Part shown: one piece after another, positions 39,379 through 51,300 of the stretch
Layout: every line of letters begins with the position of its first letter
Numbering within the stretch: the stretch's first letter is position 1
Source: Akebia trifoliata
Lineage: Eukaryota; Streptophyta; Magnoliopsida; Ranunculales; Lardizabalaceae
Reading direction: 5' to 3'
Length of the DNA: 64,000 bases
Assembly: GCA_017979445.1 (NCBI GenBank)
Contig: CM030709.1
Span: 2,542,001 to 2,606,000, forward strand
Notes under the pieces: model-generated
Databases searched by the model: none
What the model was told of the DNA's origin: nothing
What the model saw: only the letters and a program-made list of their open reading frames with translations
Position numbers and translations under genes: made by a program

Positions 39379-39486
39379 TTCTGGGATCGCCACGTGTAAA
39401 AGACAGACTATAGTCGGTTACTAAGTTACCCAGTACGTGGGGGTAATTGTCTATAGCCAGTTTTAATCCACGTGGCGATCCCAGAA
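39379..39486. promoter_or_regulatory. 108-bp palindrome carrying two G-boxes upstream of SKI2
   Basis: TTCTGGGATCGCCACGTG (39379-39396) is repeated exactly in inverted orientation as CACGTGGCGATCCCAGAA (39469-39486). Inside are further inverted pieces (GACTATAG against CTATAGCC). Both arms contain the CACGTG G-box. The palindrome ends about 180 bp before the SKI2 ATG, so it could be promoter DNA, a small foldback transposon, or both. Confidence 0.6.
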
Positions 39487-39577
39487 CGACAGTTTAGGTC
39501 CTATAGGGTAGTGTTCTTTCCCCAATTCGCACTCAAAGCCCGCGAAAAAGTTCATCTTCGAAAGGAGGGAATTGCCC

Positions 39578-39793
39578 ATGTTAATTGCAGAAGAACTGAG
39601 GCACAGTTCAACACACAGGGCAACGTGTGTTAGTTGCAGAAGAACTGAAGCACAGTTCCAGCCATGGATCGGATCGTCACATCGAATGATTTCGCCTTCA
39701 GAATCGGATTCACTGGTTACAGTGGACATCTCAGACTCGAGCCTCTCCAGCCAGTTGAAGGCTCCAACCCTCTCAACTCTATCTTTGATTTAA
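39578..39793 (+). promoter_or_regulatory. Overlapping upstream ORF in SKI2 leader
   Basis: An ATG at 39578 opens a 71-codon frame that ends TAA at 39793. It overlaps the SKI2 start (39664) in another frame and stays within exon 1. If the mRNA starts upstream of 39578, ribosomes would meet this ATG first. The leader also holds a 49-bp tandem duplication (copies at about 39580-39613 and 39629-39661, sharing GCAGAAGAACTGA and CACAGTTC). Confidence 0.45.
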
Positions 39794-42700
39794 TCCTCGT
39801 TAGTGTTCTTCTCCTTCAAATATTTGTTTAAATTATATCTCTAAATGCAATCTCTCTATTATAATTCTCTCTGTGTTTGTGTTCTTGTGCAATCTATGGT
39901 TGTCTAGGGTTCGAGTTCGAAGTCTTTGTTTTGTACAATTAGGTTAACTAATTTTAGAAGCTCAAATTAACTAGATGGAACTTGCGGTTACCATCCTTGC
40001 TGTTGTGCGGAAACGTGCAACAAATCAAATGAACAACAAGCAAGAAACTAAATGCAAACGAAAAGAAGGAAAAACAGAAAGACAGAAGACACAAATTTCG
40101 TGGTTTGGCAAGATGCCTACGTCCACGGGCAGCGATGATGGATCCACTATTTTCAACGAGATTTCTACAATGAACATACGGAAACCCTAGTCCCCTGTTA
40201 CACACCTTTGCTCTCTCTCTGTCTCTCTGGCGGCTCTCTTTCTTACAAGATTAGAAGGAACCCTAACAATACTGTTATGTGCCTAGAAATTATTATCATG
40301 TATCAAGATTTGATGCATCTTGATGTATTTTATTTTAATTATTTTAAAGTTTCAATTAGTTAAAGAGTCTTAGGTAATGGGTAAGGGTAGTTATGAATTG
40401 TGTAGGAGTTATGTAGTTATGGTTATGGGACGGTTACTTGAATGAATAGGAGAGTGGGTAGTTTGGATAAGTGAGTTGTTAAGGTAATGTTTCTTTGTAT
40501 TTAAATTCATTATGAGATTAATGAAATTATGGAGAGAAATTATTATTAAGATCCTATTGGATTTTGGAGATTCACCATCTCGAATTGGTGGCTTAGGAGG
40601 TCCAATCTCCCATCGAACGAGATCAATCTCAATGTTTTTCTTCTTTTTTAATTATTTTTGTAAGTGGGTACGTAACATTGGTGTCAGAGTAGTAGATTCT
40701 GGAATGGCGGAAGGAACACGAAATGCCAAACCCGATGAGATGATGGGTTTTTTAAAGGAAACCACAGAGATCCATGGGAAGATGCTTAATGAGTTAGTGA
40801 TGAAGGTTTCACGTTTGGACACCAAAATTGAGCACTTCTCTAAAGAACAAGGCAAGGAGATAGGGGAGAGTTCCAGCAAGACAATTAACAAACCCGGTGA
40901 ACCTCATCAATTTGATGTTGACAAGGGAATTCAAACTCGGACAGTATGCCTGAAATTTCCAAGGTTTACTGGGGTGGATCCAGATGGTTGACTTTATAGG
41001 GCAGAGCAATTCTTTTTACATCAGCAAACACCCTCCACGCAAAGGATACTTATAGCTTCCTTTCACATGGAAGGGAAGGCACTCCAATGGTTTTGTTGGA
41101 TGGAACGGTCGGGAGCGATTTTAGATTGGGATTCTTTTGCTTCTGCCTTGCAAGTTAGACTCGGCTCTTCACCATACGAGGATCCAACGACTATGCTGTC
41201 TAAACTGCGACAAACGTCTTTGGTGGAGCTGTTTTGTGGGAGGGCTGAAGGAAGAAATTTGTTTGAGTGTTCAGATGTTGAAACCAACAACACTCACTGA
41301 TGCGATTGGCCTCGCTTGCATGCAAGAAGAAAAAATATTGCCTCGAAAACAGCTGAACAACCCTACAAACGACACCAACACAATCGTTCCTTCAGGAAAA
41401 TCATTATCGGTTTCTCTCAAAAGACTCTCACTTGTAGAGATGAAAGAGCGTAGAGGTTACAGGTTACGTTTTAATTGCGATGAGAAATTCTCCCATGGCC
41501 ATAAATGTAAAGTTCAGCAACTTTTCCTTTTAGAGGGGAATTGGCCAGAGGAAATGGACGAAACCGGCAAGCGAGATGATAGAAATGAAATTGAAGATGA
41601 AGGGAGAGGGAATACTTTCTAGATTGAAACCTTGAGGACAAGGTTTTTTACAAGGGGTAGAGAATGTTATGTGCCTAGAAATTATTATCTTGTATCAAGA
41701 TTTGATGCATCTTGATGTATTTTATTTTAATTGTTTTAGAGTTTCAATTAGTTAAAGAGTCTTAGGTAATGGGTAAGGGTAATTACGAATTGTGTAGGAG
41801 TTATGTAGTTATGGTTATGGGATAGTTACTTGAATGAATAGGAGAGTGGGTAGTTAAGGTAGTGTTTCTTTGTATTTAAATTCATTATGAGATTAATGAA
41901 AATATGGAGAGAAATTATTATTAAGATCCCATTGGATTTTGGAGATTCACCATCTCGAATTGGTGGTTTAGGAGGTCCGATCTCCCTCGAACGAGATCAA
42001 TCTCAATGTTTTTCTTCTTTTTTAATTATTTTTATGATCCGATTTAAGTGGGTACGTAACAAATGCCCTTTATATACTTAGGGTTACAAAGAATAGAAAA
42101 TGGGTCGAATAAAAAACCAAATCAAATGGGTCCAATATTTCGGCAGGGGGTGAAGCCCCCCGTCCCCTGGTGGTGGGGACACCCCACACATTACCAATTA
42201 ATCGGGTCAAATGGGTCGTCAAGAATCCTGATTGAATCCATGACAATTTCCAACACTTACTGTTTTAATGGAATTCTCAAAACAATGAACCATAGATCTC
42301 TTTCCTCGGGATACATAACTGCACATCCCCCCATAAAAGATGTGCAATTGTGTATCCCGAGGAAAAGATATATGGTTCCGTGTATGTGCCATGTTAGCCA
42401 AGTATTGACTGAGTAAAGACTTTCTAGTTAGAAAATCATTATTCCTAAACAATTTATCTAACTGTAATTTTAGAAGCCTTCGTTGTCGAGAACGAGGTAG
42501 AGTGGTGAACTGATTCGAGTGTGACTCATCACATCACCAGTCAAAGAAATGCCTTGAAGACCTTCGAATTTGTGGGGGTTGGCATGAATTTGTTTATGGG
42601 CAACTTTTCGACTTCCAAAGTGGTTGGAAAGGGAACCATCAATTAGGCGTGTAGGAAGGCCAACATGTTATTTACAAATTGCAAAAGGGAGATTATCTCC

Positions 42701-45162
42701 TGATAACCTGAAAACCAAAAATATTTCTATTTGAGATGACCTTAGGTATTAGTCTTTCGAAAGCTTCTACTACAACAACCAAAATGAATAGGAGAAGGGA
42801 TAATGATCACCTTGCCTAAGACCTCAAACTCTTATAGTAGTCTGCATGGCTTCCCTTAACTAAGATCTCCTATGAAGGAGATGAGATGCACTTCATGATT
42901 CAATTAAACCAACTCAACTCAAAATGAATGGGAAAGGGAGTAATGGGTCACCTTGCCTAAGACCTCTAGAGCTCTTAAAGTAGCCTGCATGGTTCAAAGA
43001 TCGAATATAAAGGAAATGAGATGCACTTCATGATCCAATTAGACCACCTCTAATCAAAACCCCTACCACCCAATAGGAACTTGAGGAAAATTCAGTTCAC
43101 ATGGACGTAGGCCTTATCAAGGTAAATCTTGCATATAATCCTAGGAATCTTGGGTCTCGGTCTAGAATCAATACATTCATTCACACTGAGCACCAGTCTA
43201 GGATTTGACTATCCTTGATGAATTCTTCTTGTTGTGGACTAGTTACTGTTGAGATCACCGTTTTGAGATTGATTGCCAACATAGTTGATATGATCTTATA
43301 CATGTATTTTATTAGGTTGATTGGTCTGAAGTTGACGATATCTTCACCACCAAACTTCTTTGGGATTAGAGTCACAAAAGTATTATAAGAGTAGAAATCA
43401 AAGAATCCTTTTTCATGATAATCTTCAACTACTAACAAGAGATCATCTTTGATAATATCCCAATAGGCTTTAAAGAAAGATAGAGAAACCATTCAGCCTT
43501 GGAGATTTTTCCCTGACATCCTCATTATAACCTGGTAAACCTCCTTTTCTTCAAACAGTCTTTCTAACCACTTTTTCTGCTTCTTAGAAATACTCCTAGA
43601 CTTTAGGTTATCCAAGCATGGGTGATTAACAAATTGATGAAGGATGGAGAGGGAAACAGGCCTGTAATTAAAATAAAATAGAATATGAAAACTAAACTAT
43701 GGCCCAAATAGGACATGCCCATGATCTCTTATGTCTCCATCACAAAATTCTCGGAAGTTGTTCAAAAATTGCTTATTTTAGGGTGGAGGATTTTTTTTTT
43801 TTTTTTTGGTGGTAAATTGGAAGTGAACAATTGGCAATCTTCGACGAGAGTTGGCATTTCTGGGCAGAAAACTATATCAAACATCATATTGACAAATGAC
43901 AGACTCTTCCTTCCAAAAGACTAAATAGGCAATCCAAATTTAAAACCCAGTTTTCACTACATGGTTCATGGCAGTTGATAATCATTTCTGGGTCATATCT
44001 GATGAAAAACCAAATTTTGATTAAACAGTATTGAATTGCTCATCCAATTGGGTGCCCAAACAGTCCCTTTTTGGCAGAATCAGTCCTCCCTTATTGTTAT
44101 TGTTACTGTTCAGCCCGTTGTTAATATTATTGTTGTTGTTGTTTATTATTGGTTTCTCTTTTATTTCAGCCGTCAGCATTTGCACCTGAAACACCTGAAT
44201 CCATAAAAAAACATTTGGAGGAGAAATATCTTTCACCGGAATTAGACCCTGATGAGTTCCCCCCAGAAAAATCTGGACGGCAGTGGGATTTTGATTGGTT
44301 CGATAGGGCAAAGGTATATTTAGAGCCATCATTGCCACGATCTATGGTGGTTCCCTCATGGGAATTACCATTCAGGCGATTGAAGAAAGGAGACACCGGA
44401 GAAAAATGGGAACCCAATTCAATGCAGGTATGCTTGACTTGCCTTTTCTCACACACTAACACAGTGCTTAGCCTAATTCGATGGATCAACACTACAACTG
44501 ATTTCATATACTACTATTTTTTATTTTGGTCTGATGGTTGGATTTTGCATGTTATCCCTAGGTAGATATATCGGAACTAATGGGAGGAGCCAAAGATTCG
44601 GGGCCTTTGCCACGCATGCCAGGACCTGCAAAGGATTTTGTAAGGGGAAGCTTGAGCAACCGTCCTTTTCGTCCTGGAGGTTTGGATGTTTCTCAATCTT
44701 CTGAAAGAATATTTCCCGAGGGTGCTCATAGTGGTGATTGGGTGCGTGAAATTCTTGATGGTGGTCCTACTCAGGCTACTCCACCTGGCCTTAAGAAAGG
44801 ATTGGATCTCGGTGATCTCAAGGTACAATGGTTTTGGTCAGGTTAACATGAAAAATTGACAAAGAATGACTATTTTTTCAATTGTCATACACTTACTGGA
44901 CATATTTGCTTCTATGTTCAACTTCTATAGGAATATCCAAGCTCGTGGAATATTATCGAGGAGCAAAGTGTGGCCAAGAGTGTATCTGATGAAAAGCTGG
45001 TCAGTTGTTATTAGCAATATTATGATTTTCCAGCTTTATAGTTTATATATTGTTGTAAGTCCATTCCTATTTGTTGATGCAAGCTGTTCAAATAGTACTC
45101 TAGACTTCCTATCCCAAAAGAAAAATCTAGGGCTGTACTTGTTCTGTGTGAGCATTATTCAG

Positions 45163-45223
<61 letters not shown>

Positions 45224-48200
45224 TGCACGCACATTTTGGCAATGAATCTGGATCTTATGTCTTGGAATTCATGTACTCACTCTTTTAGCTTCTCATACAA
45301 ATTATAGCTGCCCAGATTTTTACCCCAACAATGGTAATTTGACTTGATCTGTGACTCATGGTTTTAAGTATTTGTTTCATCTGCAGGGTAGGCTGTCTGT
45401 GCAATTTGATGACTTATTCAAGAAAGCTTGGGAAGATGAGGTTGTTGAAGAGCCACATGAAGATGGTATATTAGATTTTTACTTAAATTATTTGCTGCAG
45501 GATACCCATGCTTCTAAAATACTCTATCTTAGGGCACATAATTGTGAAGTGGATTTTTGGTGTTTGGCAAGTTAAAGTGGCGATCTTTCTCTGTCTTGAA
45601 ATTCCTATATTTAGTTTGAGCTCCATAGACTATAGTTGTCATGCCTTTGCTGTCACTTGATTTTAGCTGAAGTTCACAAAAGTTTGGTACATCCGTACAT
45701 CGTAGAACATGGTTTGCAGGAACACTAAACCTGCAAAATTGATTTGCTAGACAGATTTTCTCTTTACTTACTAATATAAATGTTGATGTGAAGGTTATTT
45801 GTCTGATGTGGAGTCTACGAATCTGGAAATTGAAATGGAAAAGGAAGTCAATGCAGTTAATGATGTTACTGATACTGAATCCTTAGTGTTAGATGAGATA
45901 CTGTCGGCTGATCCAGTAGAATTAACATCAAGGTCAGATGGAACTAGTGATATTGTTGGACAGCAGCAGAAAGAGGTATTTACTTGCACCTTTAGCATTT
46001 TATGCCTTCGTTTTTGCTACTTTTCATTACTATGACAATCAGTGTACATATGGGCTTTCCTCCCGCAACCCATTTTGGTATTTGTTTCTCTTCAAAATCT
46101 TGCTTTAAATATTCTTTGCTTTATATCAAATCCTTTGGTTATCCCGTTATGGATTTCTTTGTTATCTTTAGGCTTGGGCTGTCAGTGGAGGGAATGAAGG
46201 GGTTGCAGATTGTTTCGATGAACTTGTTCCTGATATGGCCCTTGATTTTCCCTTTGACTTGGATACATTCCAAAAGGAGGTACTGATCTATTCCTATTTT
46301 ACTTTACAATAATGGAGGATATAGTTTTGTTATTTGGATGTGGTTAGAATTTTATGTTTGGAAATATGATATTGTGCAGAAAGTTAAAGGATCGGCATTT
46401 TCACTCAACCTTATTATATCATGCATGTAGATTCCGCATACCTTGAGGTCAGAACCTGTCTTGAGTCTTGATCCCCTCACCAGCTTGCATCACCCCAACC
46501 CACACAAAAAAATAAATAAATGAAGTGAAATAAAAATACAACTAAATAAATAAATATATATATATATATATATTAAAGAGAGAAAAAAAAAATACTTGTT
46601 TCATTGCTCTTTCACTTATATTAGTGCAGAAGTAGTTCCATTCATTCATGATGCCATTAAACAATGCTCTTTTTAATTCTTTTCTTGCTTGAAATCTTTT
46701 TTTTTTTTTTTTTAATATCTGAGATGATTCTTAAAAGCTCCATCTGGTGTAATTTGACTCAAATGAAACCCTTAATGCTACGAATTCTCAAATGGAGAAT
46801 AAGAATATATATTTCTTTAGGTATGTATGCTGGTATCCAAACTTCAGGGCCTCATGAATGTCAACCAATTGAGCTTTGTTAGATTGTGCCCTGCAAGGCT
46901 AGTTTTGTTGTATCTTGTGTAGTTGGCTCTATTGTGGAAAATACTGGATTTAGACCTCTTTCTGATTGATTAATGTAATATGTGTTTTTTAATATTGTAA
47001 GGGTTCTCCCTAAAAGATCTGAAGGATTCTAAAATTTGTAATACATCATCTTCTTCATTATATTAAAATTCTTGCAGCATATTTATCTGTCAGGCTTATC
47101 CGAAAAAAATAAAAATAAATCTATCAGTAAGTCGTGTCATGTTAGCAAAAATAAGTTTTTCATTTTTCTTATTTCTCTTTTATAATTGCAGGCTATCTAT
47201 TATCTTGAAAAAGGGGAATCTGTTTTTGTAGCTGCTCATACATCTGCTGGAAAGACTGTTGTTGCAGAATATGCATTTGCTTTAGCATCAAAAGTATGCT
47301 TTCAGTCTGACATCTCATCCTCATTTACGGTTGTGTTTTGTTTTTTATGAATCTGGACTTTATGGAACTTCAATTCTCGCAGATTTTATCCTGTCTTGCG
47401 GCTTTTGCTCCCCCCCCCCCCCCCCCCCCCCTCTCTATCTTCCCTCCAACACACACACACAAAAAAAAACTAAAAACGAAGAAAGTACTAGATTTTTATT
47501 TATCTAGTTCCATAGGAGTTTCTCTTGTTCATGTTTTTATTGAAGTCATACATTCTTTGTTCAATGATTTAAAATATATTTTGTTATGCAGCATTGTACA
47601 CGAGCTGTTTATACGGCTCCCATTAAAACCATCAGCAACCAGAAATACAGAGATTTCTGTGGAAAATTTGATGTTGGTCTTCTTACTGGTGATGTTAGCC
47701 TGAGGCCTGAGGCATCTTGCTTAATCATGACTACCGAAATATTAAGGTCAATGCTGTACAGAGGTGCTGATATCATACGCGATATTGAATGGGTAAAGGG
47801 GTTCGTTTTGTATGGTATCTTACTCCATTTTGATATATTATTCCCTTATATATTGTAGTGCCATTTTCCAGATTTCTGCTCCTTTTTAGATGGATCCCTT
47901 AAATTATCTTTGGTTTCTGGGTATTTGGAGATATAGGTTATATTTGATGAAGTGCACTATGTCAATGATGTTGAGAGAGGTGTTGTTTGGGAAGAAGTAA
48001 TTATCATGCTTCCAAGGCATGTCAATATCATCCTACTTTCAGCAACAGTATGTTTTTCTTCATTTTATGTTTATATTTCTACTTTATATTGACATTTTTT
48101 TGCTTATATACATATATTTAACTTATATATAAACAAAATCTGCAGTTCCAAGTTCAGCACCATAGATACAGCTCTACATCCCATGAACTTAGTAGTCATG

Positions 48201-48341
48201 AGCTTAATTATTGGCTGATTTTTTGTGAGGATAATTTCCTCACCATAGAGATCATCCTCACAAAAAATCAGGTCATTCCAAATTTTTTAGCCCATATAGG
48301 ACACAACACTTTGTCTAGAACTTTGTCCAAGGAACCCGACC

Positions 48342-48373
<32 letters not shown>

Positions 48374-51300
48374 ATGTTTTATTGTTTATTGAGTTTGCTG
48401 GTATATCTACTGGGGTGTTGATGTTTTATAGGTACCGAACACAGTAGAATTTGCCGACTGGATTGGTCGGACAAAGCAAAAGAAAATTCGTGTCACTGGG
48501 TAAGAAGTCATTTATGGTACCAAAAAGTCTTTTACCATCCTCAATAACTATGAAATCCTGTTAATTTTACTATATTCACAGTTTTATTTTTGCTAAGGTC
48601 CTGCTCATATTCCCCCATATGAAGAACTACAGTGGATTTTTTTTTTTTTTTGACATTGTCATCATTTTTTTAAACTCATTTTTCCAGCATGTTGGTTTGT
48701 GTTGGTTGTCAGGACCACAAAAAGACCTGTTCCTCTGGAACATTGTCTATTCTATTCTGGAGAACTATACAAAGTATGCGAGAATGAAAATTTTCAGCCT
48801 CTAGGATTTAGAGCGGTTAAAGATGCTTACAAGAAGAAAAATCCAAGTACAGCTGGAAGTGGTTCTGGAACATATTCAGGATCTGCACAAGCTCGGCAAC
48901 AACGTGAAAATCCTAGTCGTGGTAAACAGCAGAAACATTCTGGACCCCAAACTGTAGGCAATTTTTCAGCGACAAATGGGGCGAACCAAAACAATTGGGG
49001 ATCATGGAGATCAGAAGCTTCTTTGTGGCTGTTGCTTATAAACAAGCTTTCAAAGAAGTCCCTTTTACCTGTAAGGAAAAGATCTTCTTGAGATGGATGT
49101 GTGCCATCCCTATACTTTCTATTTCTTCCTTGAATGATATTTTGTTTTTTTGAAATGCATGACTCATGCTGCATACTGGAAATTACCACATCGATATATC
49201 GGTTATTTGTACAATGTGATAACTTACATAGTTCTGCCATGGCTTGTGACCCTAGGTGATTATTTTTTGCTTCTCAAAGAATCGTTGTGACAAATCAGCA
49301 GATAATTTGACTGGGACAGACCTTACAAGTAGGTCTGAGAAAAGTGATATTCGTGTATTCTGTGACAAAGCCTTTTCTCGCCTAAAGGGTTCGGACAGGA
49401 ACCTTCCACAGGTTTTCTAGTGCTCAGACTAGTTCACTTTTCTAGTCTTATTAATTTAATAAACTTCAGGAGACAGATACAGTATATGAATATTTGCTAC
49501 AGGTTGTCAGAGTTCAAAACCTTCTACGTAGAGGGATCGGTGTGCACCATGCGGGACTGCTTCCAATTGTTAAAGAAGTAGTTGAGATGCTCTTTTGCCG
49601 TGGTGTGATTAAGGTACTTCTCTGTACAAATTGCATGCCATAGCTGACTGAAATTTTGTGGTTGCATGTGAATTCTTGTCTTTTCATTCACACTCTCTAA
49701 TCCAGCAAACAATGGGAAGATGTCTGAAACTCCCAATAGGATGGCCAAGAGGATGTTTCTGCAAAATGAAAGAACTTAAACAGATTTACGGTTCCAAAAT
49801 ATTACAAAATGAACAGATTGCTGTTCTTCCTATAAAATGGAATTCATGCATATTTACAAACACTCCAATTTGTAGGATATGGATATCATATAAAGCTAGC
49901 CGCTTATTGAGAGGTACCTACCTTGGTTAACCATAATACCAAAAATTGGTAGGCATTCTGAATGCCGACATTTATCACAGTTTGCTGCCTTACCCTTGCC
50001 CCATACACATCCCTTTGTATTTTGGTCAATTGGTCCTATCCTTCTCGAATCTTGCCATTTCCTGAGATTTTACCTGATATGGACATTGTTCGTGCTATTT
50101 GGGGTCTCTACATTGAGCATCTCTGTTTGTCTTTTATGAACAATTTCAATCTTACTGGTAATGCCCTGAAGAGTTTACATTTAAAGGTCCATTGATTTTG
50201 TTTTGGCATGCAGTTGAGTTGTTGTCATTGTTGGCAGGTTCTCAATTAATTATTATTTGCTTTTGTGCTTTATGTAGGTGTTATTTTCAACGGAGACATT
50301 TGCCATGGGGGTGAATGCCCCAGCCAGAACCGTAAGTCTTGTCTTGTTTGACAGCATGGATATGTTAATATTGTCCTTGTATTACACTTCTACTTGCTTC
50401 TATTGTATATATTTTCTAACCTTACGAGTTCGCAGTGGTGGATAAAAAAAATCTGCCACCATTGCCCCCCCTCAACCCCTCCCCAATTTTTTTTTTTCGA
50501 CTCTTAGTTGCTCCCACAACTATTTTTTTTGCACTCTTAATTGTCCCTACAAAAAAATTTGTACTCTTGGACAAGGGAAAAAATAGGAAATTGATAGACT
50601 GAACTAATTTTAAACCATGTGCAATGCTCTTCATTCTTATAATGCATTTATTGTTCATCCTTACCCAAAAAAAAGTATCACATTTTTTTTATTATGTTAC
50701 AACTTACTATATTATAAGGAGACATTGTATGACTTTAATCTCCATTCCTTTTTTTCCAATTTTCTTTCAGGTTGTCTTTGATTCTTTGAGGAAGTTTGAT
50801 GGGAAAGAATTTAGACAATTAGTCCCTGGAGAATACACTCAAATGGCTGGTCGTGCTGGCAGGCGGGGACTTGATAAGATTGGTACAGTAGTTGTCATGT
50901 GTCGTGATGAAATCTTAGGCGAGACTGATTTGAAACATGTCATGGTTGGTAGTGCAACGAAGCTTGAATCTCAATTTCGATTGACCTATATCATGATCCT
51001 CCATCTCCTTCGTGTCGAAGAGTTGAAGGTACTTCAAAACTCAGTTATGTTTGCATAGAAGTTATGCTACCTGTAATTTTATTCTTAAAAATTGATGCAT
51101 CTCCTACTGTCTAAAATTAGTTATCTAGTGTTTGTGTTGTGATTCATAATCATAAATCAAGTGGCATATTCTTGGCTTCTTCATTCTCTATATTGTGCTT
51201 TGTGTACAAATGAGTTTCACTGTGGTTTCCTTGATTTTAGTAATTGTGATTGCTCCATGGTTACAAATGCATGTCCATGTAATCATCCTCTTTTAAGGGG

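Larger units (their letters stand above)
40001..42255 (-). mobile_element. Solo LTR (minus strand) interrupted by a nested LTR element
   Basis: On the minus strand the sequence starts TGTTGGAAATTGTCATGG at 42255 and ends CCGCACAACA at 40001, the TG...CA form of an LTR. Flanks are CTTGC (39996-40000) and CTTAC (42256-42260), a 5-bp target duplication with one mismatch. Without the nested insert it is about 460 bp. It has a TATA-like AGTATATAAAGGG and a downstream AACCCTA region, like many plant copia-type LTRs. No internal domain or second LTR is present, so it looks like a recombination-derived solo LTR. Superfamily assignment is tentative. Confidence 0.65.

Noticed and set aside
39954..40205. 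Open frames on both strands at 39954-40205
   Set aside because: They lie mostly within the solo LTR and its edge, and have no domain. Better explained as LTR sequence.
43715..43924. Candidate alternative first exon of SKI2 close to exon 2
   Set aside because: It lacks the conserved [15 protein letters not shown]-terminus, which is found at 39664 with a compatible phase-0 donor.
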